From: CAZHAX01 sp964530325
GTDB lineage: Bacteria; Chloroflexota; Anaerolineae; B4-G1
Assembly (NCBI GenBank): GCA_964530325.1
Contig: CAZHAX010000002.1
Location: 248,001-312,000 of the forward strand
Reading direction: 5' to 3'
Length of the DNA: 64,000 nt
The position numbers and the translations under genes are program-made. Each line of letters starts with the position of its first letter. Position 1 is the first letter of the stretch. The notes under the pieces were generated by a model that saw only the letters and a list, made by a program, of their open reading frames with translations, did no database searches and was not told the origin of the DNA. Of the stretch, positions 33,214-41,257 are shown piece by piece.

Positions 33214-34179
33214 TTATCTGAGTGCGCTGACTATCGCGCTCGTATCGTACTCCATCAAAGCGACGTAGCTGTTTGCCGGGCCGTCCGGTTCGCTGAGAGA
33301 TCCGGTGTAGAGAAACACCAGGTCCGCGCCGGTGTCTTCCGCCACGCGCTCTGCCAAGTCTGGATTGACGGACAGCCCGACGAAGACGGCCTGCACCGCG
33401 TAATCCTCGATCGAGTCCTCCAGCTCGGCCAACTCCTGGGCTGATGGCTCGCTCAGCGTGCTGTATCCGGGAAATACGGTGCCGATCTGCTCGAAGCCGT
33501 ATCGCTCTGCGAAGTAGCCGAAGGATGCATGGTCTGTTACCAGCTTCCGATTCGCCTCCGCGACCTGGGCGACCTGCTGTTCTATCCACGAGTGCAGAGT
33601 GAGCAGCTCGGCTTCGTATGCCTCCGCTCTGGTGCGGTAGGAGCTGGCGCCCGCCGGATCGAGCGCGGCCAGCGAATACTCGACGTTGTGGACCCAGACG
33701 ATCACATTGAGGGGGTCGAACCAGGTGTGCGGATCGACGCCCTCGGTGGCGTGGCTGGCTTCGAGCTCCAGCAGTTCGACGCCATACGAGACCGGGACGA
33801 CGGGCACCGCCTCGCCGCTGCTCTCCAGGAGATAATCGAGGAACTCCTCAAGGCCTGCTCCATTGGCAAACACGACATGCGCAGTGGCGAGGGCGGCTAC
33901 GTCCTGCGGGGTGGGCTCGAAGGCGTGAGGGTCCGTGCCCAGGGGCAACAACGTCGTCGCCTCGATCCGATCGCCGCCGACCGTCTTCACGACATCGGCG
34001 ACAATACTGGTGGTAGCCAGGACGCGCAGGACCTGGCCGTCGGCCAGATCGGCCTGGGCGAGTCCCGGCATCTGATCGATGTCCTGGTCGTAGGGGTGCT
34101 CCTGCGATGGTTTGGCGTAGCATCCCGCCGTCGCTGTGGTGATCAGGAAGATGGCCAAGGCTGCGAGCAGCCTCTTCAT
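33214..34179 (-). CDS. metal-binding lipoprotein of the ABC transporter (ZnuA/MntA type)
   Basis: Cluster A-I solute-binding protein, 321 residues, with a lipobox (TATAGC). Metal ligands are recognisable as His in DPHAFEP, His in VDPHTWFDP, His in VTDHASFGYFAERYG and an acidic residue near SVNPDLAERV. The His-rich loop typical of high-affinity ZnuA is absent, so manganese or zinc are both possible. ATG 34179 overlaps the fur stop as ATGA; the frame upstream runs through fur. Confidence 0.92.
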   Translation of the reverse strand: MKRLLAALAIFLITTATAGCYAKPSQEHPYDQDIDQMPGLAQADLADGQVLRVLATTSIVADVVKTVGGDRIEATTLLPLGTDPHAFEPTPQDVAALATAHVVFANGAGLEEFLDYLLESSGEAVPVVPVSYGVELLELEASHATEGVDPHTWFDPLNVIVWVHNVEYSLAALDPAGASSYRTRAEAYEAELLTLHSWIEQQVAQVAEANRKLVTDHASFGYFAERYGFEQIGTVFPGYSTLSEPSAQELAELEDSIEDYAVQAVFVGLSVNPDLAERVAEDTGADLVFLYTGSLSEPDGPANSYVALMEYDTSAIVSALR

Positions 34180-34619
34180 GCAACTCCTTGCGCCAGCCGG
34201 GCCAGCCTCTGCTGGCAGTCCGGGCATAAGCCAACAAGCTGAAGCAGATGATCTTCCACCTGGTAGCTCGTTCCCTTCTCAACCCGCCTTATCAAGGTCT
34301 CGATCTCGCTCTCGCCGGCGAATTCGGTGCTGCCGCCGCAGCTCCGGCAGACTACGTGATGGCGGTGGCCTGGAGAGGACAGCACGTACCCGTGGCATCC
34401 GTCCTCATGGTGGACGCGGCGCACCAGGTCGAACTGGGCCAGCAGCGCGAGCGTGCGATACACGGTCACCAGGCTCAGGCTCGCATGTACGCGGCGCGCC
34501 CGCTCCAGAATCATCCGGGGCGATAGCGGGGCGAGATCCTCTTCCAGCACCTGAATGACCGCCCGGCGGGGAGCGGTGATGCGGTGGCCGGCGGCGGAGA
34601 GCCTTTCGTCCCAACTCAT
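34176..34619 (-). CDS. fur: Fur-family metal regulator
   Basis: A 147-residue Fur/Zur/Mur-family repressor: RITAPRRAVIQVLEE, LSLVTVYRTLALLAQFDLV (recognition helix), GHRHHVVCRSCGGSTEF, and CPDC near the C-terminus; the two CxxC pairs form the structural zinc site. It is the first gene of the metal importer operon and is translationally coupled to the binding-protein gene, which points to Zur- or MntR-like sensing rather than iron. A 23-bp palindrome covers its promoter start. Confidence 0.93.
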   Translation of the reverse strand: MSWDERLSAAGHRITAPRRAVIQVLEEDLAPLSPRMILERARRVHASLSLVTVYRTLALLAQFDLVRRVHHEDGCHGYVLSSPGHRHHVVCRSCGGSTEFAGESEIETLIRRVEKGTSYQVEDHLLQLVGLCPDCQQRLARLAQGVA

Positions 34620-34631
34620 GATCGTTCCAAG

Positions 34632-34685
34632 TTATTGATATTTCTTTGCAATAAGGATTGTACTACGGAAGTAGTCCTATGTCAA
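34632..34685 (-). promoter_or_regulatory. promoter and Fur-box-like operator of the metal importer operon
   Basis: Minus strand: TTGACA (34685-34680), 17 nt, TACAAT (34662-34657). The start site lies in a 23-bp AT-rich palindrome (34654-34632) with arms TTATTG/CAATAA. A second palindrome ACTAC-TTCC-GTAGT (34675-34662) sits in the spacer. Both are good sites for autoregulation by the Fur-family protein. Confidence 0.8.
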
Positions 34686-34734
34686 GACCAGCAGGCCAAG
34701 CACAGATGCAGCGCTCGGTGAAGGCTCCTCCACC

Positions 34735-34762
34735 TTGACTTGCTGCGGCGGACGGCTAGAAT
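34735..34762 (+). promoter_or_regulatory. promoter of the DUF5698 gene
   Basis: TTGACT (34735-34740), 16 nt, TAGAAT (34757-34762), about 100 nt before the start codon. Confidence 0.6.
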
Positions 34763-34859
34763 GGTGAGGCCAGGTATCGGCTTGACCGGCAGTCCTGGCA
34801 ACGACGGATTGTGAAGGCTCCTGCAGGTGCATCCCGCAGAGAGCGGGGGGAACAGCCTG

Positions 34860-35381
34860 ATGTACTGGCCCGTGATATGGAGTGCGCTCCTGATCTTCGT
34901 GCTCCGGCTGGTCGGTGTCTCTCTGGGCACGATTCGCATGATGCTGGTGATGCGGGACCGGCGTATGCTGGCCGCGCTGATGGGCTTCGTCGAGGCTACA
35001 GTGTGGATCGTAGCCGTCGGCCTGGTCATCGATGACATCGACACGATCTGGAACGTGCTTGCCTACAGCGGTGGCTTCGCCGCCGGCACGCTGCTCGGCG
35101 CGTGGATCGAGGGGCGGCTGGCGCTGGGCCACATGTGCGTGCGCGTGGTCTCGATGGATATGGGGGCCGAGATAGCAGAGAAGGTCCGCCAGTCCGGCCA
35201 CGGCGCAACTGAGCTGAAGGCCGAAGGGCTATCTGGGCCAGTCTGTCTGATCGAGATCGTCGCCCCGCGCAAGCATCTGGGGGACATCGTCCGCCTGATC
35301 AACAGCGTGGACAGCACTGCGTTCGTGACCATCGAGGATGCACGGCAGGTAACGCGCGGCTATCACCGCCTGGTGAAGTGA
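34860..35381 (+). CDS. DUF5698/DUF2179 (UPF0316) membrane protein
   Basis: A 173-residue protein with three N-terminal hydrophobic segments (WPVIWSALLIFVLRLVGVSL, then GFVEATVWIVAVGLVI and AYSGGFAAGTLLGAWIEG) and a C-terminal ~75-residue soluble domain of the YitT/UPF0316 type (MGAEIAEKVRQSGHGATELK, SGPVCLIEIVAPRKHLGDIV). The soluble half may bind a small ligand or nucleotide. Function unknown. I choose ATG 34860, with GGGGGGAA upstream. It stands alone between the divergent fur operon and marR. Confidence 0.85.
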   Translation: MYWPVIWSALLIFVLRLVGVSLGTIRMMLVMRDRRMLAALMGFVEATVWIVAVGLVIDDIDTIWNVLAYSGGFAAGTLLGAWIEGRLALGHMCVRVVSMDMGAEIAEKVRQSGHGATELKAEGLSGPVCLIEIVAPRKHLGDIVRLINSVDSTAFVTIEDARQVTRGYHRLVK

Positions 35382-35703
35382 CGGAAAGCGGCAAGGGCTG
35401 TGGGTGTCTAGCTGGCGCTCGCGGCTGCGCCGGAGGTCGCCCGCCTGACCATGGGCTCTCCTCACCGAAGTCCAGGACTCAACCGGGAGACTGATCTACT
35501 GGTGCACGATCTCGGACTCAAGCCGCAATGCCGGCCTCTTGGCTCCAAGACCCTGTAGGTCGATCAGTAACCACGTCTTATTGCCCCGTCAGGAGTGTTC
35601 ACCCTGGTTGTCGTTTGCTGCTCGGAACTGGCAGGCAGCACCTGGGGTGGCAGCTTCCTGCTTACTTCACGCAAGACCACCGCGGCTCGCGGGGTCTTCC
35701 TGC
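35382..35703 (+). other. intergenic stretch before marR, with a terminator
   Basis: No gene is evident. At 35673-35698 AAGACC/GGTCTT plus CCGCG/CGCGG form an 11-bp stem with one bulged A, a clear terminator-like hairpin ahead of the marR promoter. Confidence 0.55.
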
Positions 35704-35753
35704 TTGACAAATCGGGAGAATAGTTGCATAATACAACGGTAGCATAATGTAAC
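35704..35753 (+). promoter_or_regulatory. promoter and repeat operator of marR
   Basis: TTGACA (35704-35709), 17 nt, CATAAT (35727-35732). GTTG-CATAATA-CAAC (35723-35737) is a palindrome over the -10 box, and GCATAAT recurs 16 bp later (35742-35748), followed again by AAC. These repeats are likely MarR binding sites. Confidence 0.8.
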
Positions 35754-35775
35754 TAACTTGCAGCGGGGGTCAGCT

Positions 35776-36225
35776 ATGTCGCTATTGGACAAGGAGTACC
35801 TCCAGGTCAACCAGGCGCTGTTCGGCCTGACCCACACCTACGAGTCCCGCATGGCTGGGGAGGAGACACGCAACACCCTCGAGCTGAGGCTGTCGGACTG
35901 CTCGGTGCTGATGGTGCTGGGCCAGTCTGCGCCGCTCAACTCGCGCCGATTGTCCGAGCTCATGGACATCAACCCTGGCACCGTCTCTGTGTACGTGCAG
36001 CGCTTGATCGAAATGGGGCTGGTGCAGAGGGAACGGGATGTGCAGGATCGGCGCAACTGGTGGCTGACGCTGACTGCGACCGGCCAGGCTGCGGCGCAGG
36101 GCGTCGTCGGCGGGGCAGTGGAGTACACGCGCGATTTCCTCGCGGTGCTGGACGATGATGAACAGCGGGTGCTGCACCGGCTGCTTCTGCAGGTGGCGCA
36201 TAGCCTGGGCTTCGACTGGCTGTAG
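35776..36225 (+). CDS. MarR-family transcriptional regulator
   Basis: A 149-residue winged-helix regulator: LSDCSVLMVLGQSAPLNSRR, LSELMDINPGTVSVYVQRLIEMGLVQRE (recognition helix) and RDVQDRRNWWLTLTATG (wing). ATG 35776 gives the usual length; the in-frame start at 35758 would add six residues. It is followed after 10 bp by a radical SAM gene, so the regulator probably controls its own small operon. The inducer is unknown. Confidence 0.9.
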   Translation: MSLLDKEYLQVNQALFGLTHTYESRMAGEETRNTLELRLSDCSVLMVLGQSAPLNSRRLSELMDINPGTVSVYVQRLIEMGLVQRERDVQDRRNWWLTLTATGQAAAQGVVGGAVEYTRDFLAVLDDDEQRVLHRLLLQVAHSLGFDWL

Positions 36226-36235
36226 GGCAAGGGCG

Positions 36236-37558
36236 ATGGGTAGAAAACTGGTCCTGGTCAATCCCGTCAACCCGGCAAGGACAGGGCTGACGGTCAACAA
36301 GAGCTCCCGCTTTCCGCCGATCGGACTGGGCATAGTCGCCGCGCTGACCCCCGAGAACTGGGAAGTGGAGCTACTGGATGAGAATTGGGAGCCCTTCGTC
36401 TATCAAGAGGCGGATCTGGTGGGTATCACGGCCTTTACCGCCTCGGCCAACCGGGCCTATGAGATTGCCGCCGCCTATCGGGCGCGGCGTGTACCGGTGG
36501 TGATGGGCGGCATCCATGCCTCGATGTGTGCTGAGGAAGCACTCCGCTTCGTGGACGCTGTTGTGGTCGGTGAGGCGGAGACGGTCTGGCCGCGCGTGGT
36601 GGCAGACGTGGAAGCCGGTCAACTTCTGCAGGTGTACCGCGGTGAATGGACAGATCTGGTGGGCCTGCCGCGCCCGCGCCGTGAGCTGTTCCATCCCGGC
36701 TACATCTTTGCTTCCGTCCAGACCTCGCGCGGCTGCCCGATGGACTGCGATTTCTGCTCGGTGACGGCGTACAACGGGCGGCGCTACCGCCGCCGTCCGC
36801 CTGGGGAAGTGCTGGACGAGCTGGAGGCAATCCCGCAGAAGATGCTGTTCATTGTGGATGACAACTTCATCGGCTACGGCAGGGAGTCCCGCGAGCAGGC
36901 GCAGGCACTTCTTCGCGGTATGGTCGAGCGCAAGCTGGACAAGTGGTGGTTCTGCCAGGCGTCGCTCAACTTCGCCGACGACGAGGAGGTGCTGCACTGG
37001 GCAGCGCGGGCAGGGTGCAGGATGGTCTTCTTGGGCCTGGAGGCGGAGGAGGTGGACGTGCTGGGGGAGCTCAACAAGCGCCTCAATCTGCGGCGAGGCG
37101 TCGAGAGCTACGAGCAGGCGTTCCGTCGCATCCACCGCGCAGGCATTGCTGTGCTGGGGGCCTTCATCTTCGGCATGGACGGCGATACCCCAGAGAGGCT
37201 GCATCGGCGGAGCAAGTACATGGTCGCCAGCGGCGTCGACGTAATGCAGACGACCTACTTGACCCCACTGCCCGGGACGCGGCTGTTCGATCAACTGCGC
37301 AGCCAGGGGCGGCTGCTGCATACCGACTTCCCCCGTGACTGGAGCCGCTACGACATGGCCGAGGTGACCCACAGACCGCAGGGTATGACGCCGGAGGCGC
37401 TGGCGCAGGTGACGCACTTGGCCAATCGGCGGATGTACGCCCGGCCCGTGCTGGCCTGCAAGGCGATGCGCACTTTGTGGGAGACGCGAAGCCCGGCGGC
37501 GGCCATGTTTGCCTGGCAGTCGAACCTCAATTACCGCAGGGTCTCCATAGGTCGATAG
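36236..37558 (+). CDS. B12-binding-domain radical SAM protein
   Basis: A 440-residue enzyme. The N-terminal ~140 residues form a cobalamin-binding Rossmann-type domain (LVGITAFTASANRAYEIAAA, MGGIHASMCAEEAL, VVVGEAETVWPRVV). The radical SAM core follows with CPMDCDFC (Cys167, 171, 174) binding the 4Fe-4S cluster. A C-terminal helical part resembles enzymes of lipid or natural-product methylation. The substrate is unknown; such proteins often methylate unactivated carbon or act on lipids. ATG 36236 starts 10 nt after the marR stop. Confidence 0.88.
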   Translation: MGRKLVLVNPVNPARTGLTVNKSSRFPPIGLGIVAALTPENWEVELLDENWEPFVYQEADLVGITAFTASANRAYEIAAAYRARRVPVVMGGIHASMCAEEALRFVDAVVVGEAETVWPRVVADVEAGQLLQVYRGEWTDLVGLPRPRRELFHPGYIFASVQTSRGCPMDCDFCSVTAYNGRRYRRRPPGEVLDELEAIPQKMLFIVDDNFIGYGRESREQAQALLRGMVERKLDKWWFCQASLNFADDEEVLHWAARAGCRMVFLGLEAEEVDVLGELNKRLNLRRGVESYEQAFRRIHRAGIAVLGAFIFGMDGDTPERLHRRSKYMVASGVDVMQTTYLTPLPGTRLFDQLRSQGRLLHTDFPRDWSRYDMAEVTHRPQGMTPEALAQVTHLANRRMYARPVLACKAMRTLWETRSPAAAMFAWQSNLNYRRVSIGR

Positions 37559-37859
37559 CCGGCGCCTACCCGTTCGCGCTCTCTGTTCTCCTTCGCCTTC
37601 TGCGATCCGATGTGCCGGCCGGCGCAGCGGTAGGTGAGAAGCCCCTCAATCCCTGTCCCAGTAGATGCTGTTTTGGCTCACGCCATAGAGGCGCCAGGTT
37701 TCCGGTAGTGTTAGGACCCGGCCGAGGCCGGGCAGCAGCCTGTTGGCACAGCGGTCAACCGCCCGCGCAGTCGAGCCTGGCCGAACATGTCGATCTGGCA
37801 CCTGTGTGCCCCTGGCCCTCGAGGGCCTGGCTCGCCGCCGACAGCGCCGCCTGCCGCAC
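37559..37859. other. 300-bp stretch without a gene
   Basis: I see no coding, RNA or repeat signal here between the radical SAM gene and the second csp promoter. Confidence 0.5.
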
Positions 37860-37887
37860 TTGACGTTCTGGGGTTTGGTGGTAGAAT
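37860..37887 (+). promoter_or_regulatory. promoter of the second cold-shock gene
   Basis: TTGACG (37860-37865), 16 nt, TAGAAT (37882-37887), with TG extension (TGGTAGAAT). The predicted start near 37894 gives a leader of about 129 nt. Confidence 0.8.
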
Positions 37888-37924
37888 ACGTGAGCGCTAG
37901 TGCGAAGTAGGCTTTGAACGTAGT

Positions 37925-37963
37925 AGACCGTCCAGGCTTGCGGAGGCCCGGGCGGTCTTTTTG
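37925..37963 (+). terminator. csp leader attenuator hairpin with loop UUGCGGAG (copy 2)
   Basis: A 13-position stem (37925-37937 with 37946-37958; one A-C mismatch, one G-U) closes the loop UUGCGGAG (37938-37945) and runs straight into a U-rich tract (TCTTTTTG). This is a complete intrinsic terminator inside the 5' leader, about 65 nt before the start codon. Loop and inner stem match the copy at 30625-30650. Confidence 0.8.
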
Positions 37964-38022
37964 TTGACTTGCCCGCTTCGCCTGGTGGCATAGCAGCCTA
38001 ACGTAACATAAGGAGAGTAGTA

Positions 38023-38232
38023 ATGTTTGAGACAGAAACAGGAACCGTCAAGTGGTTCAACGACAGCAAGGGCTTTGGGTTCATCTCCCGCGAGGCGGGT
38101 GAGGACGTCTTCGTCCATCACACGGCCATCGAGGGTCTTGGCTTCAAGAGCTTGCAGGAGGGCCAACAGGTCCAGTTCACCGTTGAGCAGGGCCCCAAGG
38201 GCCTCCGTGCCACCGACGTCCGCCCCCTCTGA
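38023..38232 (+). CDS. csp: cold-shock protein, CspA family (second copy)
   Basis: A 69-residue cold-shock protein, clearly paralogous to the one at 30722 (TGTVKWFNDSKGFGFISRE, EDVFVHHTAI, GPKGLRATDVRPL). RNP1 and RNP2 are intact. AAGGAG lies upstream of ATG 38023. It is monocistronic, with a terminator hairpin in the leader and a perfect terminator behind the gene. Confidence 0.96.
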   Translation: MFETETGTVKWFNDSKGFGFISREAGEDVFVHHTAIEGLGFKSLQEGQQVQFTVEQGPKGLRATDVRPL

Positions 38233-38330
38233 TCGGGAGCGTCCGGCGGTAGAACCATAATGGACGAAGCGGAAGCTGGTGGCCTAGCCGCCGCCAGGCT
38301 CCGCCAGACGCGATGAGCGATCGAGCGGCG

Positions 38331-38342
38331 CCTCCGCAGGCC
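38331..38342 (+). repeat. CTCCGCAGGCC element behind the second csp gene
   Basis: CTCCGCAGGCC at 38332-38342, matching the two elements behind csp-rrm (31258, 31301). Complementary to the leader loop UUGCGGAG. Confidence 0.55.
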
Positions 38343-38372
38343 GCCTGGTCCACACAAGAGCATCGCTATCAG

Positions 38373-38403
38373 AGCCCCTGCCAGTACTGGCAGGGGCTTT
38401 TTT
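38373..38403 (+). terminator. perfect terminator of the second csp gene
   Basis: A 26-bp perfect palindrome (38373-38398; arms AGCCCCTGCCA/TGGCAGGGGCT) followed by T6 (38398-38403). Confidence 0.95.
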
Positions 38404-38443
38404 CGTGGGCTGCCCGCTCCGGCGAACAACGGGCACTGATCTC

Positions 38444-38514
38444 TTGACAAAGGCCATGCAACGTGGTACCATCGGTCGACGGTCCCAATCCGCCACTGAG
38501 AATCGACTGGGACC
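38444..38514 (+). promoter_or_regulatory. promoter and leader stem-loop of the cellobiose phosphorylase gene
   Basis: TTGACA (38444-38449), 17 nt, TACCAT (38467-38472) with TG extension. A palindrome follows at once: GGTCCCA (38481-38487) and TGGGACC (38508-38514), 20-nt loop. It covers the expected transcript start and could be an operator for a sugar-responsive repressor or an RNA hairpin. 38515-38693 shows nothing else. Confidence 0.65.
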
Positions 38515-38693
38515 TACCCAACGTGCTTCTCCAGGTGGGCAGCGCCGGTGCGATCAGCTCCAGCTGAGCGCCGCGGCTCTACGACCACAGCGCACCATAG
38601 CGCACTGGCTAGTACCCAGAAGCCCGCTGGGACGGCGCGGCAATGGCAAGCCGATCCGCTTCACACTGAATCCTCCCAAGGAATGAGAGTGCT

Positions 38694-41141
38694 ATGCGAT
38701 TCGGACACTTCGACGACGAGAACCGGGAGTATGTCATCGAGCGGCCGGACACGCCGCTGCCCTGGATCAACTACCTGGGCTGCGAGAGCTATCTCGGCAT
38801 CATCTCCAACACGGCCGGCGGGTATTCGTTCTTCGAGGATGCCCGTCTGCGCCGGATCAGCCGCTACCGGTACAACAACGTTCCACTCGATTTCGGCGGC
38901 CGGTACATCTACCTGCGGGATGGCGGTACGGGGGAGTTCTGGTCCAACTCGTGGCAGCCGGTCAGAAGCGACCTGGATGAGTATGAGTGCCGCCACGGCA
39001 TGGGGTACACGAAGATCTCCTCTGTCAACAAAGGAATCGCAGCCTCGGCTGTCTACTTCGTGCCGCTTGGAGAGAACCTGGAGATATGGCAGCTGACGGT
39101 GACGAATCGCCGCCGAGAGCGCGCCGATGTCTCTGTCTTCTCCTCTATCGAATTCGCTCTGTGGGACGCAGACGACGACGCGAACAACCTGCAGCGCAAT
39201 CTCAATATCGGCGAGGTCGAGGTCGAGGATGGCGTTATCTACCACAAGACGGAGTATCGCGAGCGGCGCAATCACTACTCCTTCTTCGCCTGCTCCGCTC
39301 CGCTCGCCGGTTTCGATACGAGTCGCGACGCCTTCCTCGGTCCGTACGACGGTTGGGACGAGCCAGCGGCAGTGGCGGAGGGCAAGTCCCGTGACTCGAT
39401 TGCCCACGGTTGGGCACCCATAGGTTCCCATCACGTCGCGCTATCTCTGAAGCCGGGGGAGAGCAAGCAGATCATCTACGTCCTCGGCTACCAGGAGAAT
39501 CCGCAGGACGAGAAGTTCGACCCGCCTGGTTCGCAGACGGTAAACAAGAAGGCGGCCAAGCCGCTAATCGAGAAGTACCTGGACCCAGGCAACGTGGATG
39601 CGGCGTTCACAACTCTGAGGTCGCACTGGGACAGACTGCTGGGCATCCTCCAGGTGGAGACGCCGGACGTGCATCTGAACCGGATGGTCAACATCTGGAA
39701 TGCCTATCAGACGATGGTGACCTTCAACCTGTCTCGTTCAGCATCGCAGTTCGAGACCGGCGTGGGGCGCGGGATGGGCTTCAGGGACTCGAACCAGGAC
39801 CTGCTGGCCTCGGTGCAACAGGTTCCGGAGAGGTCTCGCGAGCGCATTCTCGATCTGGCCGCTACTCAGCTGGAATCGGGAGGCGCCTATCACCAGTACC
39901 AGCCACTGACGAAGAAGGGCAACGACGCGATCGGCGGCGGCTTCAACGACGATCCGCTTTGGCTCGTCTTAGCCACAGCTGCCTACCTGAAGGAGACCGG
40001 TGATTGGTCAATCCTGGACGAGGTAGTGACCTACGAGTCGCGGCCGGGAACCGAGCAGCCGCTCTATGAGCACCTCCAGCGTGCCGTGCAGTACACGCTG
40101 GACCGGCTGGGTCCCCACGGGCTGCCGCTTATCGGTCGGGCAGACTGGAACGACTGCATGAATCTGAACATCTTCTCCGAGCATCCCGGCGATTCGTTCC
40201 AGACTGCTCCTCTGGCCAAGGATGGCACGGTGGCGGAGTCGGTCTTCATCGGCGGGCTCTTCGTCAAGGCGGCCCTGGAACTGGCCCGCATCTCTGAGCG
40301 GCACGGCCTACAAGAGCAAGCGGGTCGCTACCTGGCCGAGGCGGCGAAGATGGAGGCTACCGTCCTCGAGCACGGCTGGGACGGCGAATGGTTCCTGCGA
40401 GCCTACGATGCCCTTGGCCACAAGGTGGGCTCCAGCGAGTGCGAAGAGGGGCAGATCTTCATCGAACCGCAGGGCATTTGCACGCTGGCGGGCATAGGCC
40501 TCGACACCGGTCAGGCGAGGAAAGCGCTGGACTCGGCACGGAATCGTCTGGCCACCCGGCACGGGTTGCTGCTGCATCAGCCTGCCTTCACGCGCTATTA
40601 CCTTCATATGGGCGAGATATCCTCATACCCACCTGGCTACAAGGAGAACGCGGGCGTCTTCTGCCAGACGAACCCCTGGGTTATGATCGGCGAGACCAGG
40701 CTGGGAGAAGGCGATCAGGCCTTCGACTACTACACGCGGATCAACCCCTCAGCCAGGGAGGAGATCAGCGAGGTGCACCGGTGCGAACCCTACGTCTACG
40801 CCCAGATGATCGCCGGGCGGGACGCGCCGACCCACGGTGAAGCGAAGAACTCCTGGCTGACTGGCACGGCTGCCTGGAGCTATGTCTCCGTCACGCAGTG
40901 GATCCTGGGCATCCGGCCGACGCTCGACGGCCTGAGGATAGCCCCGGTCATCCCCAAGGACTGGCCCGGCTTCAAGGCCGCGCGTCTGTTCCGTGGGGTC
41001 AGGTACGAGATCTCGGTCGAGCGGAAGGGCAAGGGCAACGAGGTCTCCCTGACGGTCGACGGCCAGCCGGTGAAAGGCAACGTGGTGCCGCCGCCCGGCG
41101 ATGGCTGCACCGAAGTGAAGGTAGAGGCCGAGTTGAGTTAG
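38694..41141 (+). CDS. cellobiose phosphorylase-type enzyme, GH94
   Basis: Phosphorolytic GH94 enzyme, 815 residues, no signal peptide, so cytoplasmic. It would split cellobiose with phosphate into glucose-1-phosphate and glucose, saving ATP. The length and sequence (WINYLGCESYLGIISNTAGG, NLSRSASQFETGVGRGMGFR, GGGFNDDPLWL with the catalytic Asp at 419/420, ADWNDCMNLN) match cellobiose phosphorylase better than cellodextrin phosphorylase. It acts on cellobiose made by the secreted cellulases further right. ATG 38694 has AAGGA upstream. The next gene is a surface glycosidase. Confidence 0.93.
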   Translation: MRFGHFDDENREYVIERPDTPLPWINYLGCESYLGIISNTAGGYSFFEDARLRRISRYRYNNVPLDFGGRYIYLRDGGTGEFWSNSWQPVRSDLDEYECRHGMGYTKISSVNKGIAASAVYFVPLGENLEIWQLTVTNRRRERADVSVFSSIEFALWDADDDANNLQRNLNIGEVEVEDGVIYHKTEYRERRNHYSFFACSAPLAGFDTSRDAFLGPYDGWDEPAAVAEGKSRDSIAHGWAPIGSHHVALSLKPGESKQIIYVLGYQENPQDEKFDPPGSQTVNKKAAKPLIEKYLDPGNVDAAFTTLRSHWDRLLGILQVETPDVHLNRMVNIWNAYQTMVTFNLSRSASQFETGVGRGMGFRDSNQDLLASVQQVPERSRERILDLAATQLESGGAYHQYQPLTKKGNDAIGGGFNDDPLWLVLATAAYLKETGDWSILDEVVTYESRPGTEQPLYEHLQRAVQYTLDRLGPHGLPLIGRADWNDCMNLNIFSEHPGDSFQTAPLAKDGTVAESVFIGGLFVKAALELARISERHGLQEQAGRYLAEAAKMEATVLEHGWDGEWFLRAYDALGHKVGSSECEEGQIFIEPQGICTLAGIGLDTGQARKALDSARNRLATRHGLLLHQPAFTRYYLHMGEISSYPPGYKENAGVFCQTNPWVMIGETRLGEGDQAFDYYTRINPSAREEISEVHRCEPYVYAQMIAGRDAPTHGEAKNSWLTGTAAWSYVSVTQWILGIRPTLDGLRIAPVIPKDWPGFKAARLFRGVRYEISVERKGKGNEVSLTVDGQPVKGNVVPPPGDGCTEVKVEAELS

Positions 41142-41257
41142 GTCGGGCCGGGCTCCGCTGCGGCCGGACCTTTGGCACTCGGGTGGCAGCCGGTCTGGCG
41201 ACGCCTCGCTCCGGCCCTGCACGAAGTCCACTCGTTGTCTTGCGGGGAGGAGAGGCG

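Noticed and set aside
40898..41257. N-terminal extension of the GH116 gene by 120 codons
   Set aside because: This part overlaps the end of the GH94 gene in another frame, and ATG 41258 has a ribosome-binding site and a perfect lipoprotein signal.
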